Shown here piece by piece: positions 48,420-60,394 of a stretch of DNA of 64,000 nt. This stretch comes from Halichoerus grypus (Eukaryota > Chordata > Mammalia > Carnivora > Phocidae): positions 101,878,696 to 101,942,695 of the forward strand of contig NC_135720.1 of assembly GCF_964656455.1 (NCBI RefSeq). The letters run 5' to 3'. Under the pieces are notes generated by a model. It was given only the letters and a program-made list of their open reading frames with translations, did not search any database and had not been told where the DNA came from. The position numbers and the translations under genes are program-made. Each line of letters opens with the position of its first letter. Positions within the stretch are counted from its first letter, which is position 1.

Positions 48420-49205
48420 GTTCCCAACAACACCAAAAGCTGGCCAGGATAAGAAGCAACAGGAGTTCTCATTCATTGTTGATGGGAAAATGGTACAATT
48501 TGGAAGATAATCTGACAGTTTCTTACACAACATACTCTTAACACATGACCCGGCAATCACATTCCTTGGTTATTTACCTAGGTAAACTAAACACTTATGT
48601 CCCCAGGATACCCAGACAAGGATGTTATTTATGGTAGCTTTATTCATACCTGACAAAGTTTAGAAACAACCAAGATGTCTTCAATAGGTGAATCTGGATA
48701 AACTGTGCTATAGATAGTCAATAGACTATTAATCAGCACTAAAAAGCAATCAGCTATTAAGTCATGAAGACATGGAGAAAATTTAAATACATATTACAAA
48801 ATGAAAAAGCTATATACTGTTATGATTCCAACCACACGACATTCTGAAAAAGGCAAAACTATGGAGACAATAAAAAAGATCAATGGTTGCCAGGAGCTGA
48901 GGGAAGGGAAGGATGAAATGAAAGAGCAAAAGATTCTTAGGGCAGTAAGACATATTCTGTAAGATATTACATTACACATTTGTCAAATTACACATTTGTC
49001 CAAACTCATAAAATGTACACCAGGAGAGAACTCTAAGATAAACTATGGACTTTGGGTGATAATGTGTCAGTGAAGATCCATTCTGGTTCAGGATGTTGAT
49101 AGTGGGGGAGGCTATACATATGAGGGGCAAGGAGTATATGGGAACTCTCTATACTTTCTGTTCAATTTTGTTGTCAATCTAAAACTATTCTAAAAAAGTC
49201 TACTA
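48420..49205 (+). mobile_element. L1 3' end, forward
   Basis: GTTGATGGGAAAATGGTACA, GAAACAACCAAGATGTCTTC, CAATGGTTGCCAGGAGCTGA, AAACTATGGACTTTGGGTGA follow the end of an old L1. Contains a small duplication of ATTACACATTTGTC (48971-49000). Confidence 0.85.
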
Positions 49206-49376
49206 AAAATAAATGAATCTGGCAACAATATGAAATATAAGCCAGACAAGGGACTAAAGTGAGAGAAATCAGCTAAGAGAATAAAGGAACACTGTAGGCA
49301 ACACACAAGGATAGGCAGAAACAATACTGGCAGTAGCAACAGAAGCACTCTAAAACAGTGTTCAAGTTGTTGCTTG

Positions 49377-49714
49377 TACAGTTGACCCCTGAACAACACA
49401 GGGAGTTAGGGGCACCAACCTCCCACACAGCTGAAAATCTGAGTATAACTTCTGACTCCCCAAAAACTTAACTGAAAGTCTACTGTTGGCCAGAAGGCCT
49501 TACCAATAACATAAACATTGAATTAACACATTTATTGTATGTTATGTGTATTATATACTCTATTCTTATAATACAGTAAGCTAAAGAAAAGGTTAATAAA
49601 ATCCTAAGAAAAAATACATTTACAGTGTTGTATCATATTTATTGGGAAAAAAATTCATGGGCAAGTGGACCTCTGTGGTTCAAACTGGGTCATGCCGCTC
49701 AAGGGTCAACTGTA
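49377..49714 (+). mobile_element. Complete TA-flanked MITE (Tc1/mariner type)
   Basis: Element 49379-49712 (334 bp) with inverted ends CAGTTGACCCCTGAACAAC and CTCAAGGGTCAACTG, bounded by TA on both sides, the target of Tc1/mariner/Tigger transposases. It has no coding capacity. A second, truncated copy is at 39925-40168. Confidence 0.85.
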
Positions 49715-50282
49715 TATATAACCTAGTATACTAGATATAATCATTGCAGATCTTTCTACACAAAGAAAAGTAATTATTTTCTCCAAATTAATAATAACAA
49801 AACAAAATGATGTTTGTTTTTTTTTTAACAAAATACATGTGTACCTTGGAATAACTTTGCAAGTTTATATGACAAATATATGCAGTGAAAATTAGATAAT
49901 ACACAACAAATCATGTCCGTGTTTTAAAAGTTAGAACTCACCTAAGAAATTTTTTTAACTTAATTAGGACTCTAAAAAAATAATTAAAATATAACTATTT
50001 AATGCTTAGTGTTCTTATTTAACGAACTATAATGAAACACTACATTCTTACTGAAGTAATGGTTTAACTTTTTAATGAATGTAAACTGGTATCAGTTTGA
50101 GTGAAATCTTAACTTCCTATCAATCTTGACAAACTACTTCCTCCCAGAAAACTCCAAACATTGCTAAATACTGAATAGCTGTTAAAAATCAATGTAAATC
50201 ATTCAGTGTGGAGAGATATTATTATTTACAATGACAACCAAAGGGAGAATTACTTTTCTGAAAGTGGAAGAATTAGTCTCAC

Positions 50283-50345
50283 CTTTTTCTTCTGGCCTTA
50301 TAGGAAAATACTTCTTCTCTGTAGCTATTAGCTCAGGCTTTGGAG
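50283..50345 (-). CDS. CD2AP: CD2AP exon 11 (linker in proline-rich region)
   Basis: 63 bp, phase 1 at both ends (symmetrical, skippable without a frameshift). It encodes A-PKPELIATEKKYFPIRPEEK, about residues 349-369, plus the first base of an Asp codon. Acceptor is a pyrimidine tract ending CCTTAG; donor GTGAGA. The sequence agrees with the CD2AP stretch between its first and second proline motifs. Confidence 0.95.
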
Positions 50346-51444
50346 CTAAGGAAAAAAAAAAACAAAGTTAATACTTAAAAAAAATAGTTTAAAAGCACAA
50401 AGACAATTATACTACTAAACAGTACAGGTTAGTTTTAAAATAACATCAGAGGAAACATGGCTTAACAGAGGAACAATGTACCAGAATCACTAGACTAAAT
50501 ACTTAATCCTGCACCTACCACTATTACATGACTAAGTAGTTACTTTGTGGTCTCAGTTCTTTCTTTGTCAAATGAAGGAGTTCATATCATCTACAACACC
50601 ACTCTCCAGTAGAAATTTCTATGATGATGGAAATATTCTATTTTTGTGCTATCCAATATTGAGTATGGAGACTTGAAATGTTACTACTGTGACTGTGAAT
50701 TCAATTTTTTTATTTTATTTAACTTTAGTTAAATTTTAAAAGCCCAAATATGACTAGTGACTAAAGAGCCTCCAACACCAACTTCTATAAAAATTATTTT
50801 TAACTTATGCTTTACTTGTTCTGGGATTAGGTCAGCAAATACAAAGCTGAAAACTTGGGAGCAGGAAGAAGGACTTGTATTATTTTAAAATAAAGCAAAT
50901 CTTCCAAGAAAAATAATTGTACTTCATTTGTAAACATCAGAAATTAGGGGCTAAAATTTACAGAAATAGACTAAGAGCCAGATTATAAAACTGTAACTCT
51001 GGAAAAGTCTTCTAAGAATACCATAATATATTCAACTGCTTAAAAAAAAAATAAAAATAAACTGTTCTAGTTTGCTTAACCCACATAGTCTGAAGAAATA
51101 CAAATTAGTATTTAAATGAGACACTAACAAATGGATTTAATGTGAAAAGGTTAAATTACTAATTGGCCAGATCAATATATTAAGTATTCTATCTAAATAC
51201 ATTTGACAAGTTATAACTAAAGTATCCAAATTACTTTTAAGATCCTATTTTCAGTTTATACTTAAAAAAATACTGATATTAATATATGTAAACATTTAAT
51301 TTTTATATATTTCTAAAGTTTGTATATATCACATCATATATGGTTTTTGCTAATATAAGTGGTTTATACTTAAAACCCAATTTCACCATTTTATAACTTG
51401 AAAATATGAAAAACAGCAAACTGAATAATGCGTTTCTTACCTAC
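50346..51444 (-). other. CD2AP: CD2AP intron 10
   Basis: 1.1 kb, GT-AG. An old DNA-type repeat is likely at about 50595-50775. The rest is AT-rich with nothing recognised. Confidence 0.85.
50595..50775 (+). repeat. Old DNA-type repeat
   Basis: TGCTATCCAATATTGAGTA, GACTTGAAATGTTACTACTG and AAATATGACTAGTGACTA follow the order of a common palindromic mammalian repeat built around ACTTGAAATGTGGCTAGTG. Highly diverged. Confidence 0.4.
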
Positions 51445-51481
51445 CTGGACCTTTAGCAGGTGGTGGTGGTTTCTTTGGTTT
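51445..51481 (-). CDS. CD2AP: CD2AP exon 10 (37-bp proline-rich micro-exon)
   Basis: 37 bp: KPKKPPPPAKGP plus the first base of an Ala codon, about residues 337-348. A short basic-proline SH3-ligand type motif. It lies between a 7.4-kb intron and a 1.1-kb intron. Acceptor TTTTAATAG; donor CAG|GTAGGTAAG contains a second GT four bases downstream. Skipping it would shift the frame. Confidence 0.95.
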
Positions 51482-51670
51482 CTATTAAAATAACAATGGT
51501 GAAGATACATGAACACTTACATGTTACATATTTATACTTAAATTCTGATTAATAATCTAAATTGAAGGAATATCTGTCCTCATCCCATCCCTGCCAAAAA
51601 TTATAAAATAAAAAGATCTTAACAACCAAAAGGTCACTGACAAAAAATTTAATCTATCAGAACAAATGCT

Positions 51671-51880
51671 GGGGCGCCTGGGTGGCTCAGTCCTTGGGCG
51701 TCTGCCTTCAGCCCAGGTCCTGATCCCAGAGTCCTGGGATCGAGCCCCACGTCCGGCTCCCTGCTCCAAGGGAGGCCTGCTTCTCCTTCTCCCACTCCCC
51801 CTGCTTATGTTCCCTCTCTCGCTGTGTCTCTGTCAAATAAGTAAATAAAATCTTTAAAATAAAAAAAAGAACAAATGACT
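51671..51880 (+). mobile_element. Can-SINE with target duplications
   Basis: Body 51671-51867, 190 bp from exon 10 on the intron 9 side. AGAACAAATG flanks both sides (51659 and 51868). Confidence 0.94.
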
Positions 51881-52152
51881 TCTTGATCAAAATTCAAGTA
51901 TGTCAAAACTCACCAGTGAGTTTGGTAAACCCCAAAATACCTTAATGATAATCAAAACTATTCATGACTGCCTCCCCTACTTTAAGATTCCTAGGCACAA
52001 TTTTACCTCCCTTTAACAACTGAGTAGTACGGGGAAGGAGAGGTGGCGGGAAAGGAAGAGAGAGACAGGTTTACAAAAAAAAAAAAAAAAGAGTAGCTTA
52101 TACACTTAATTCTTCAGAACTCTCAAAGAGAAGATTTAAAGCAAAGGTCTGT

Positions 52153-52352
52153 GGGGCACATGGGTGGCTCAGTCAGTCAAGTGTCCAACTCTTGATTTCG
52201 GCTCAGGTCACAATCTCAGGGTCGTGAGACTGAGCCCCACATTGGGCTCCATGCTCAGCATGGATTCTGTTTATCCCTCTCCCTCCCCTGCTTGTGCGTG
52301 CACACACACACTCTTTCTCTCTAAAACAAATAAATAAAACCTTAAAAAAAAA
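52153..52352 (+). mobile_element. Can-SINE, older subtype
   Basis: GGGGCACATGGGTGGCTCAG head, CAACTCTTGATTTCGGCTCA body, a short CA run, then AAATAAATAAAACCTTAAAA. Confidence 0.92.
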
Positions 52353-52407
52353 GGTTTATTTTTCCTCAATTTATTCAAATTCTCTTGGGTTTATAAGCAT
52401 TCATTTC

Positions 52408-52585
52408 TTTTTTTTTTAAGAGAGAGAGCAGGGGGGGAAGCAGGGAAGAGGGAGAGAGAGAATGTTAAGCAGACTCCACACCCAACGTGGAGCCCCACAT
52501 GGGGCTGGATCCCACAACCCTGAGATCGTCACCTGAGCCAAAATCAAGATCAGACACTTAACTGACTAAGCCACCCAGGCACCCC
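52408..52585 (-). mobile_element. Can-SINE, older subtype
   Basis: Reverse copy ending CCACCCAGGCACCCC. CATTCATTT and TGTTCATTT flank it. Forms an inverted pair with the SINE 55 bp to its left. Confidence 0.9.
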
Positions 52586-54067
52586 AGTGTTCATTTATTT
52601 TTAAGACTTAATTTAGTGATTTAAAAAACTTGAAATATTCCTAAGCATGTGAATTTGGTTTTCCCAAATTAAAAAATAACTGAGAGTCAATGCTGTATAA
52701 ACACCAGATAAACCCCCCCCAAAATAATTTGTTCATTAGGCATTAAAATAAAGCACCCTGAAAGGCTGAATAAATACTGAATGAAATCTAGCAAAAGAAG
52801 GACCTCAGACAGCATTAACCCATAGAGCAACCTCTAATAATTTACTTAACTACATAAAGACTACAAGGTTAGAAATTTCTACATTGGCTTAAATAAAATA
52901 CGGTAGACTGTCTTGCTCTGGGTGTCTGCTCTCTAACTCAATTAGAGAAGCAGCAAAGTGGAGGCAGTCCAAGATGGTGGCACAGGAAGACTCTGAACTG
53001 ACTTCCTCCCACGGACACAGTAAATTTACACCTACATATACAGCCATTCCTCCTGAAAAAGTGAGGGTGGATTGAATAGCTTCTACACAACAAACAACAG
53101 AGGAACCACACAGAGAACAGTAGCATACAAGATAACAACACAAACCACACCCGATTCAAGAACCTGCAGTAGGGAGGGATATCACTGAGGGTCCCAAGCT
53201 GACTCACCTGCCCTGAGGCACAGAAACAAAACAGCAATTTAAAGGGCAGCTAGACTACAAATGAAGGAAATCCATTTACTAACTCTAGAGGCTCTGCCAA
53301 ATGAAGGAACTGCTGGAACTCTTTCCAGGGGTCAAAGACGCCTGCAAGCGCCACTGTTGATGTTCCCCACACCCATACTTGACAGTACTGATGAAAAGAG
53401 TCCAGGTACTCTAGCTGGCCTGCTATGACTGCCCCAGCAAATCTGGGCCCCCAAGCCCAGAACAGTTTCAGCTGTCCCACCATGGCAATCCACTGCCCTG
53501 TGCCAGCCCCAGCTCTAGCCATCACAACAAGGTGGCCCCAGAAGCTCCAGGATACGCCAGGCCTGCAGCCAATAGCTCAAGCTCTCCCACCAGTGTGGCC
53601 CTGACACAGAGTACATTGGAAGCCTTCCCATGCCCACACCTGCTCAAGTCATCTGCCAAGGAGCCTGGGCCAACTCTAGCCCCAGCCATCCTGCCAAAGT
53701 GCCCTGGTGTAGCAAGCCCCAGGGCACCCCTAGCCCATGTCTACTCCAGCTCCAGCTGCCCAGCCAAATCCCCTTGGTACACACAGTCAACAAAGGAGAC
53801 ATTCCTATACAAGCCCACTCCTTCAAGACCAAGAGGTAGCTGTTCCACCAAATTTACAGACAAAAACACAGAAAGACAAACAATATCCAGAGAAAGAAGA
53901 TGTTCAAAACAAGAGAACAATATAGAATAAGAGAGATAAATAGCTTTCTTGATAAACAGTTCAAACTAATGGTCATAAAAATGTTCACTGAACTTAGGAG
54001 AAGAATGAAGGAATACAGAAAGAAACCTTAACAAAGAGGTGGGAAATATAAGAGATTACCAAAGAGA

Positions 54068-54260
54068 GGGGGTGCCTCAGTCGGTTAAGCATCCGACTCA
54101 AGTTGGGCTCAGATCATGATCTCGGGGTCAAGAGATCGAGCCCTGGTGTCATGCTCTGTGCTGGGCATGGAACCTGCTTGAGATTCTTTCTTTCCCTCTG
54201 CTCGCATGTGCTCCTCCTACCCCTGCTCGCATGTGCTCTCTCACTCAAAAAAAAAGTCAC
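54068..54260 (+). mobile_element. Can-SINE, older, head-damaged
   Basis: GGGGGTGCCTCAGTCGGTTA shows a deletion of the CTGGGTGG part of the head; the body has GACTCAAGTTGGGCTCAG; a duplicated CCTGCTCGCATGTGCTC-type block is near its end. Lies in the L1. Confidence 0.85.
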
Positions 54261-54398
54261 AGAGCTGAAAATTTCAGTAACTGAACTAAAAGTACACCAG
54301 AGGGCATCAAGAGATTAGAGGATAAAGAAGAATGTATCACTGGAAGGCAAAATAGTGGCAATCACCCAGTCAGAATAGCAGAAGAAAAAAGAATTTTT

Positions 54399-54626
54399 AA
54401 AAAATGAGAATAGTTGGGAGCGCCTGGGTGGCTCAGTCATTAAGCGTCTGCCTTTGGCTCACGTCATGATCCCAGGGTCCTGGGATCGAGCCCCACATCG
54501 GGCTCCCTGCTCAGCGGGAAGCCTGCTTCTCCCTCTCCCACTCCCCCTGCTTATGTTTCCTCTCTCTCTATGTCTCTATCTGTCAAAAAAAATAAATAAA
54601 ATCTTTAAAAAAAAATGAGAATAGTT
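54399..54626 (+). mobile_element. Can-SINE with target duplications
   Basis: Body 54416-54612. AAAAAATGAGAATAGTT on both sides. Young subtype, inserted into the L1. Confidence 0.94.
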
Positions 54627-57264
54627 TAAGGGACCTCAGAAATGACATCAAGTATACTAACATTCACATTATAGAGGTTTCAGGAGGAAAAAGAGTAAGA
54701 AAATCTATGTGAAGAAATAATGGCTACAAATGTTCTTAACCTAGTGAAGGAAAGACATCCATGTCCAGGAAGCAAAGAGAGTTCCAAACCAAGATGAAAC
54801 CAGAAAGAGCCACACAAAGATATACTATATTTAAAATGCCAAAGTTAAAGAGAAAATCTTAAAGGTAACAAAAGAAAAACAGTCACATATAAGGGAAACC
54901 CCGTATCAGCTGATTTTTGCAGCAGAAACTTTTTGTGGGCAAGAAGGGAGTGACAGTATACATTTAAAAACCTGAAAGGCAAAACTCATAACCAAGAATA
55001 CTCCACGAGGCAAAATTATTCACAACTGAAGGAGAGATTTCCCAGATAAGCAAAAACTAAAGAAGTTCATCACCACTAAAAAGGCCTTACAAGAAATGTT
55101 AAGGGTCTTCTTTAAGTAGAAAAAAAGACCATAACTACAAATAAAATAATATATGAAAGAAACAAAATCTCACTGATAAAAATAAATATATAATAAAGGC
55201 AGTAAATCAGCCACTTAAACAGTATAAAAGTTAAAAAACAAAAATAGTAAAATTTACTATAACTACAATAACTAGTTAAGGGATACACAAAATAAAAAGA
55301 TATAAAGTAAAACATCAGAACATAAAACATGGATCAGATGCGGGATAAAAGTTTAGTGCTAGAAATACATTTGACTTTAAGTAACTATTAGCTTAAAATA
55401 GACTGCCATATATAGGTCAATAATACAGAAACCTCGTAGTAACCACAAACTAAAAGCCTACAGAATAAACACAAAAAATAAAGAAAAAGGAGCCCAAATA
55501 TAACACTAAAGAAAACTATCAAACCACGAGAGAAGAGACCAAGAGAAGAAATGGACAGAGAAAAGCTACAAAAACAAACAGGAAACAATTAAAATGGCAG
55601 TATGTACATACATACAAATAATTACTTTAAATATAAATGAACTGAATGTTCCAATCAAAAGACACAGAGTGGATGAATGGATAAACAGAAAACCAAGACC
55701 CATCTATATGCTGTCTACAAAGACTCACTTCAGATCTAAAGACACAGACTGAAAGTAAAGGGATGGAAAAAGATATTTCATGCAAATGGAAACAAAAAGA
55801 AAGCTTATGTAGCAATACTCATCAGACAAAAGAGACTTTAAAGACTGTAGGAAAAGACAAAGGGTATTATATAATAAAGGTGTCAATCCAAGACGAGGTT
55901 GTAACATTCATAAATATTTATGCCCCCAACACAGAAGCACCAAAATCATATATAAAGCAAGTATTAACAGACATAAAATTGACAGTAACACAATAATAGT
56001 GGGTGACTTTAATACTCCACTTACATCAATGGATAGATCATCCAGAGAGAATATTAATAAGGAAACACTGGCCTTAAACAACACATTAAACCAGATGGAC
56101 TTAATAGATATATACAGACGATTTTATCCAAAAAACTATAGAATACATATTCTTTTCAAGTGCACATGGAACAGTCTCCAGATGTGAAGCCACAAAACAA
56201 ATCTCAAAAAATTCCAGAAGACTGAAATCATAACAAGTATCTTTTCCAACCCCAATGGTAAAAAATTAGAAATTAATTAACAAGAAGATACCTGGAAAAA
56301 AACACAAACACAGGGAGACTAAACAATGCTACTAAACAATCAATGGGTCAACAAAGAAATCAAAGAGAACATCAAAAAATATGTTGAGACAAATGAAAAT
56401 AGAAACAACTTTCCAAACCTATGGAACACAGCAAAAGCAATTCTAACAGGCAAGTTCATAGCAATACAAGCAAGCCTACCTCAAGAAATAAGAAAATTCC
56501 CAAATAAACAATCTAAATTTACACCTAAAGGAACTAGAAAAAAAAAAAAAGAACAAAACCCAAAGTTAGTAGAAGAACAAAGACCAGAGCAGAAATAAAC
56601 AAAATAGAGATTAAAAAACAAAAGACAAGATCAATGGAACTAAAAGCTGACTACTGAGAAGATAAGCAAAATCAATAAACCTCTACTCAAAAATCATCAA
56701 GACAAAAAGAGAGGACCCAAATAAATATACAAGAAATTAAATAGAAAAAATTACAACTGACATGACAGAAATATAAAGGATCATAAGAAATTACTACAAT
56801 TACATGCCAACAAACTGGAAAACCCAGAAATGGATAAATTCCATTTATGGATGAATTTCACTTTTCTAATAATTTATCCATTTCCTCTGGGTTCTGAGAC
56901 TTGATTACAAAGAAATAGAAAATGTCAATAGACCAATTACAAGTAATAAAATTCAATTAGTAATTTAAAAGTCCAGGACCAGACAGCTTCATAGGTTAAT
57001 TCTACCAAACATTTAAAAAGGAGTTAGTAACTATCCTTCTCAAATTATTTCAAAAAACTAAAGAGGAAGGAATGCTTCCAAACTCATTTTATGAGGCCAG
57101 CATTACCCTGATATCAAAACCAGTCAGACATCACAGAAAAAAAAAAAAAAATTTACAGGCAGTATCTCTGGTGAACACAAATGCAAAAATCCTTAACAAA
57201 GTATTAGCAAACTGAATACATCAAAAGGATCATACATCATGATCACTTAGGATTTATTTCAGAA

Positions 57265-57463
57265 TGATTCAACATCTTTATTTTTTTTTTAAATGAGAGA
57301 CAGAGAGCATGAGAGGGAGGAGGGTCAGAGGGAGAAGCAGACTCCCTGCCGAGCAGGGAGCCCGATGCGGGACTCGATCCCAGGACTCCAGGATCATGAC
57401 CTGAGCCGAAGGCAGTTGCTTAACCAACTGAGCCACCCAGGCGCCCCTGATTCAACATCTTTA
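57265..57463 (-). mobile_element. Can-SINE with target duplications
   Basis: Body 57281-57447. TGATTCAACATCTTTA on both sides (57265 and 57448). Inserted into the L1 reverse-transcriptase region; the SINE tail is short. Confidence 0.95.
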
Positions 57464-58854
57464 AACCAATCAACAAAATACACCATTTTAATAAAATGAA
57501 GGATAAAAATCCTATGGTCACCTCAACAAATGCAGAAAGACCATTTAAAAAATCCAACATCCATTTATAAAAACTTTCAACAAAGTGGGTATAGAAGGAA
57601 TGTACATCAATGTAATAAAGTCCATACATGACAAACCCAAAGTTAACATCACACTCAATGGTAAAAAGCTAAAAGCTCTTTCTCTAGGATCAGGAACAAG
57701 ATAAGGATGCCCACTCTCACCACTTTTCTTCAACACAGTACTGGAAGCCTTGGCCACAGCAATTAGGCAAGAAAAAGAAATAAAAAGCATCCAAATTGGA
57801 AAGGAAGAAGTAAAACTGTTCACTACTGGAAGACAACATATATATATACACACACACACACGTGATGTATACATACACAATGGATTATTACTTAGCTATA
57901 AAAAGAATGAAATCCATAGATGGACCTAGAGGATAATATGCTAAGTGATGTAAGTCAAACAGGTAAAGACAATACCATATGATTTCACTTATTGTGAAAT
58001 CTAAAAAACAAACAAATGAAAAAAAAAAGCAAAAAAACAGAAACAGACTCACAGATATAGGAAACAGACTGTTGGTTACCATAAGGGGGAAGGGGCTAGG
58101 GAGCAGGTGAAATAAGTTGAAGGAGAGTAAGAGATACAAACTTCCAGTTATAAAATAAATAAATAAGTCATGGGGCTGTAATGTACAGCACAGAGAACAT
58201 AGTCAATAATATTATAATAACTTTGGTGACATAACTAGACTTATTATAGGGCCCATTCAGTAATATATAAAAATATCTAATCACTATGATGTATAACACC
58301 TAAAACAATAGGATACTGTATGTCAATTATATTTCAGTCAATCAATCAATCAATCCTCAGTGAGGTCCATTGTTCTATGGGGAAAAAAGGGATCAAGTTG
58401 CAGAAAAGCAAGAGCACTGATGAATGACTCAGCGTCACTTTAAATCCTGTAATAAAGCATAGACTGCTTCTTACCCTCCCAAAAATGCATTGACAGAGTA
58501 GTACTGTAAGATCAAGAGTAGCTTAAAATAAGATTTTCCAAAAAATTAAAGTATAATTTCTTCCAGGGAAGTGTTAATTTGTCTACTATGAGAGACTTTT
58601 TCATTTAATTATAATGAAGTAACAAAGTCTAACATTACTTTTCAATATAGTCAGTGGGGAAAGAACACCAGAAATAAAACACAGAACTGAAATATTATTT
58701 TGTTTTACTACAGTTCAAATCAATTTTACCTCAATATATAAATTGGAAACCCCCTCATAAAGTTGTTCAGTAACAAAGCAAAAAACCTGTTTTTAAAGAA
58801 ATATTGGCAAAAGGTTCATTAAACTATTATCATCATTGAAAAATAAAAGCTTAC

Positions 58855-58959
58855 TGGAAAGTCTTTATCCAGTTCATTTATCTGAATAGCAAAATTATCC
58901 GGAAATACTCCTTCTTTACCATTAAGTTCACCCTTCCACCAGCCAGCTTCTCCAGTCTC
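58855..58959 (-). CDS. CD2AP: CD2AP exon 9 (second half of SH3-3)
   Basis: 105 bp, exactly 35 codons, phase 0 at both ends. Residues about 302-336: [20 protein letters not shown] then [15 protein letters not shown]. The WW pair (first Trp is the ligand-binding SH3 tryptophan), the GELNGKEG turn and the VFPDNFA strand (ALYDY...WW...PxxY/F architecture) complete the SH3 domain. Being in frame, its loss would delete the ligand-binding tryptophan without changing frame. Confidence 0.97.
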
Positions 58960-59733
58960 CTATAATGCAAAATGAGGAATAATTAAAATAACTGGGGTTA
59001 TCTTTAAATAAGAAAAAAGTTTACAACAAAATGGGAAAGTACTGAATTCCATTATTTTTACAAGGAAAAAAAAGGGCTAAACAGATCATAAGGTCCTCCT
59101 AAAAGCAAATATTACCCACATATTACTTCCAGCAGTATTATAAAACTGGGTTTCATTTTTTTAAGTAAGCCAAATAATTTTAAAATTCCGTTTACAAGGA
59201 GAAAGGAAAAAGGAAAGTGGAAGAGGAGGTGGAGCAAGAATATGATTTTCTAAACTGTATCTTACTTAACATTCTTAACATTTTATATACCAAAAAACAA
59301 GCACATTATTCATTTGCCTTAGAAATTAACAAGATATTCTACAATTCTTTCCAAATACGCCCCCCCTTCCATGAGAAATTGGGTGATTATCAGTCCAAAA
59401 CTATGGATATTAAAAATCACATACACTAAACCATCTGATAACAAAGTCAATTTAAAACAAAGGGAAATTTTTTAGAAATTATTCTATATGGTTATAACAA
59501 AACCAAAACATTTATAGTTTTCTTCTATTACAAATAGTAACGGGATTCTGCCCAGACCCAAATACTCCTGGGTTTTCTATTTCTTTTGCCATAATTTATT
59601 CCAAGTTATAAAACTACTTCATTCTTTGAAATAGCTGCATCACTTTCCACTGTATGGTTTTATAAACATTTCCATATTGATGGAATTTAAATTGTTACCT
59701 TCTTTTTCTTCTTTTTCTTTTTATGTCATTATT

Positions 59734-59925
59734 ATTTTTTTTAGGAGTTTATTTATTTATTTGACAAAGAGAGACACAGTGAGAAAGGGACACAAGCAGG
59801 CGGAGGGTCGGAGAAGCAGGCTTCCCGCCAAGCAGAGAGCGTGATGCGGGGCTCGATCCCAGGACCCTGGGACCATGATCTGAGCCAAAGGGAGATGCTT
59901 AATGACTGAGCCACCCAGGTGCCCC
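59734..59925 (-). mobile_element. Can-SINE
   Basis: Tail TTATTTATTTATTTGACAAAG, body GGAGAAGCAGGCTTCCCGCC, head CCACCCAGGTGCCCC. Confidence 0.93.
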
Positions 59926-59928
59926 TCT

Positions 59929-60001
59929 TTTTTTTTTTTTAAGATTTATTTATTCATTTTGAGAGAGAGATCAAGCAGGGGAAGGGGCAGAGGGAGAAGA
60001 T
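59929..60001 (-). mobile_element. Can-SINE, truncated
   Basis: Tail TTAAGATTTATTTATTCATT plus GGGGCAGAGGGAGAAGATCT, then unrelated sequence. Only the 3' 70 bp is present, immediately beside the previous SINE and in the same orientation. Confidence 0.85.
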
Positions 60002-60299
60002 CTCTTTTTATATTATAAACAACAAACATTAGATGGGGAAAAATGTAATGAGGTGAACTAGGAAGTGAGAAGAGAAACCTGGAGGAGCTGAAGTTAGAGA
60101 AAAAACACACGATGGTAAAAATAATCCCCAATAAATCAATTATTAGATAGACAAGAAAAATGTTCTCAAAAAAAAGCCTTTCTGAGCACTTATTACGTGC
60201 CAGGTTCTCAAAGTTCCAGCTCCTCTAGAGCTTACATTGTAGGAGGAATGTAAGAATGAATAATTAAATAATGCACTGAAAAACTGAGAAATAGCTTAC

Positions 60300-60394
60300 C
60301 TTACTTATCAAGTAGATTATCTCTCCCTCTTTAAAAGAAAGCTCATCTTCATTAGTACTTTCATAGGCAAATAATGTTCTACAATATTCCTTTG
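60300..60394 (-). CDS. CD2AP: CD2AP exon 8 (first half of SH3-3)
   Basis: 95 bp. It encodes [21 protein letters not shown] then [11 protein letters not shown], about residues 270-301. This is the N-terminal half of an SH3 fold: the ALYDY-like strand appears as LFAYE, the acidic RT loop as TNEDELSF, and the diverging turn as KEGEIIYL. The third SH3 of CD2AP binds atypical proline-arginine motifs and ubiquitin. Phase 0 at its donor (GTAAGC); the acceptor is TATTTTAG. Confidence 0.97.

Larger units (their letters stand above)
32225..50282 (-). other. CD2AP: CD2AP intron 11
   Basis: 18.06 kb, the largest intron here, GT-AG. A repeat-rich region: L1 pieces in both orientations (34275-35700, 36045-36750, 37420-38530, 38870-39880, 46120-47915, 48420-49205), thirteen Can-SINEs, a carnivore L1 stub (42984-43073), two MITE copies, and a 32-bp dispersed duplication. 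40370-41880 and 43800-45120 show no element I can name. Confidence 0.85.
52945..58350 (+). mobile_element. L1 (L1MA-like), near full length, decayed
   Basis: Starts with CAGTCCAAGATGGTGGCACA, a typical L1 5' end, and finishes with TGTAATGTACAGCACAGAGA and an (AATC)n tail near 58350. ORF1 wording appears at 53930-54060. ORF2 endonuclease pieces are readable at 55880-56190 (words INIYAPNTE, GDFNTPL) and reverse-transcriptase pieces at 56980-57760. Stops, frameshifts and deletions break every frame. Three SINEs lie inside it. Opposite strand to CD2AP. Confidence 0.85.
51482..58854 (-). other. CD2AP: CD2AP intron 9
   Basis: 7.37 kb, GT-AG. Three Can-SINEs (51671-52585) followed by a nearly full-length but decayed L1 (52945-58350) in the opposite orientation to the gene, itself hit by three more SINEs. 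It separates exon 9 from the 37-bp exon 10. Confidence 0.85.
58960..60299 (-). other. CD2AP: CD2AP intron 8
   Basis: 1.34 kb, GT-AG. A Can-SINE and a truncated second copy lie head to tail at 59734-60001. An old L2/MIR-like trace sits near 60175-60260. 58970-59700 shows nothing recognised. Confidence 0.85.

Noticed and set aside
53250..53930. Overlapping frames of 91 to 132 codons
   Set aside because: Lie in the 5' part of a decayed L1; low-complexity Pro/Ser-rich readings of LINE sequence.
55763..56598. Possible endonuclease/reverse-transcriptase gene
   Set aside because: Broken L1 ORF2 pieces, with stops and frameshifts between them; not an active gene.
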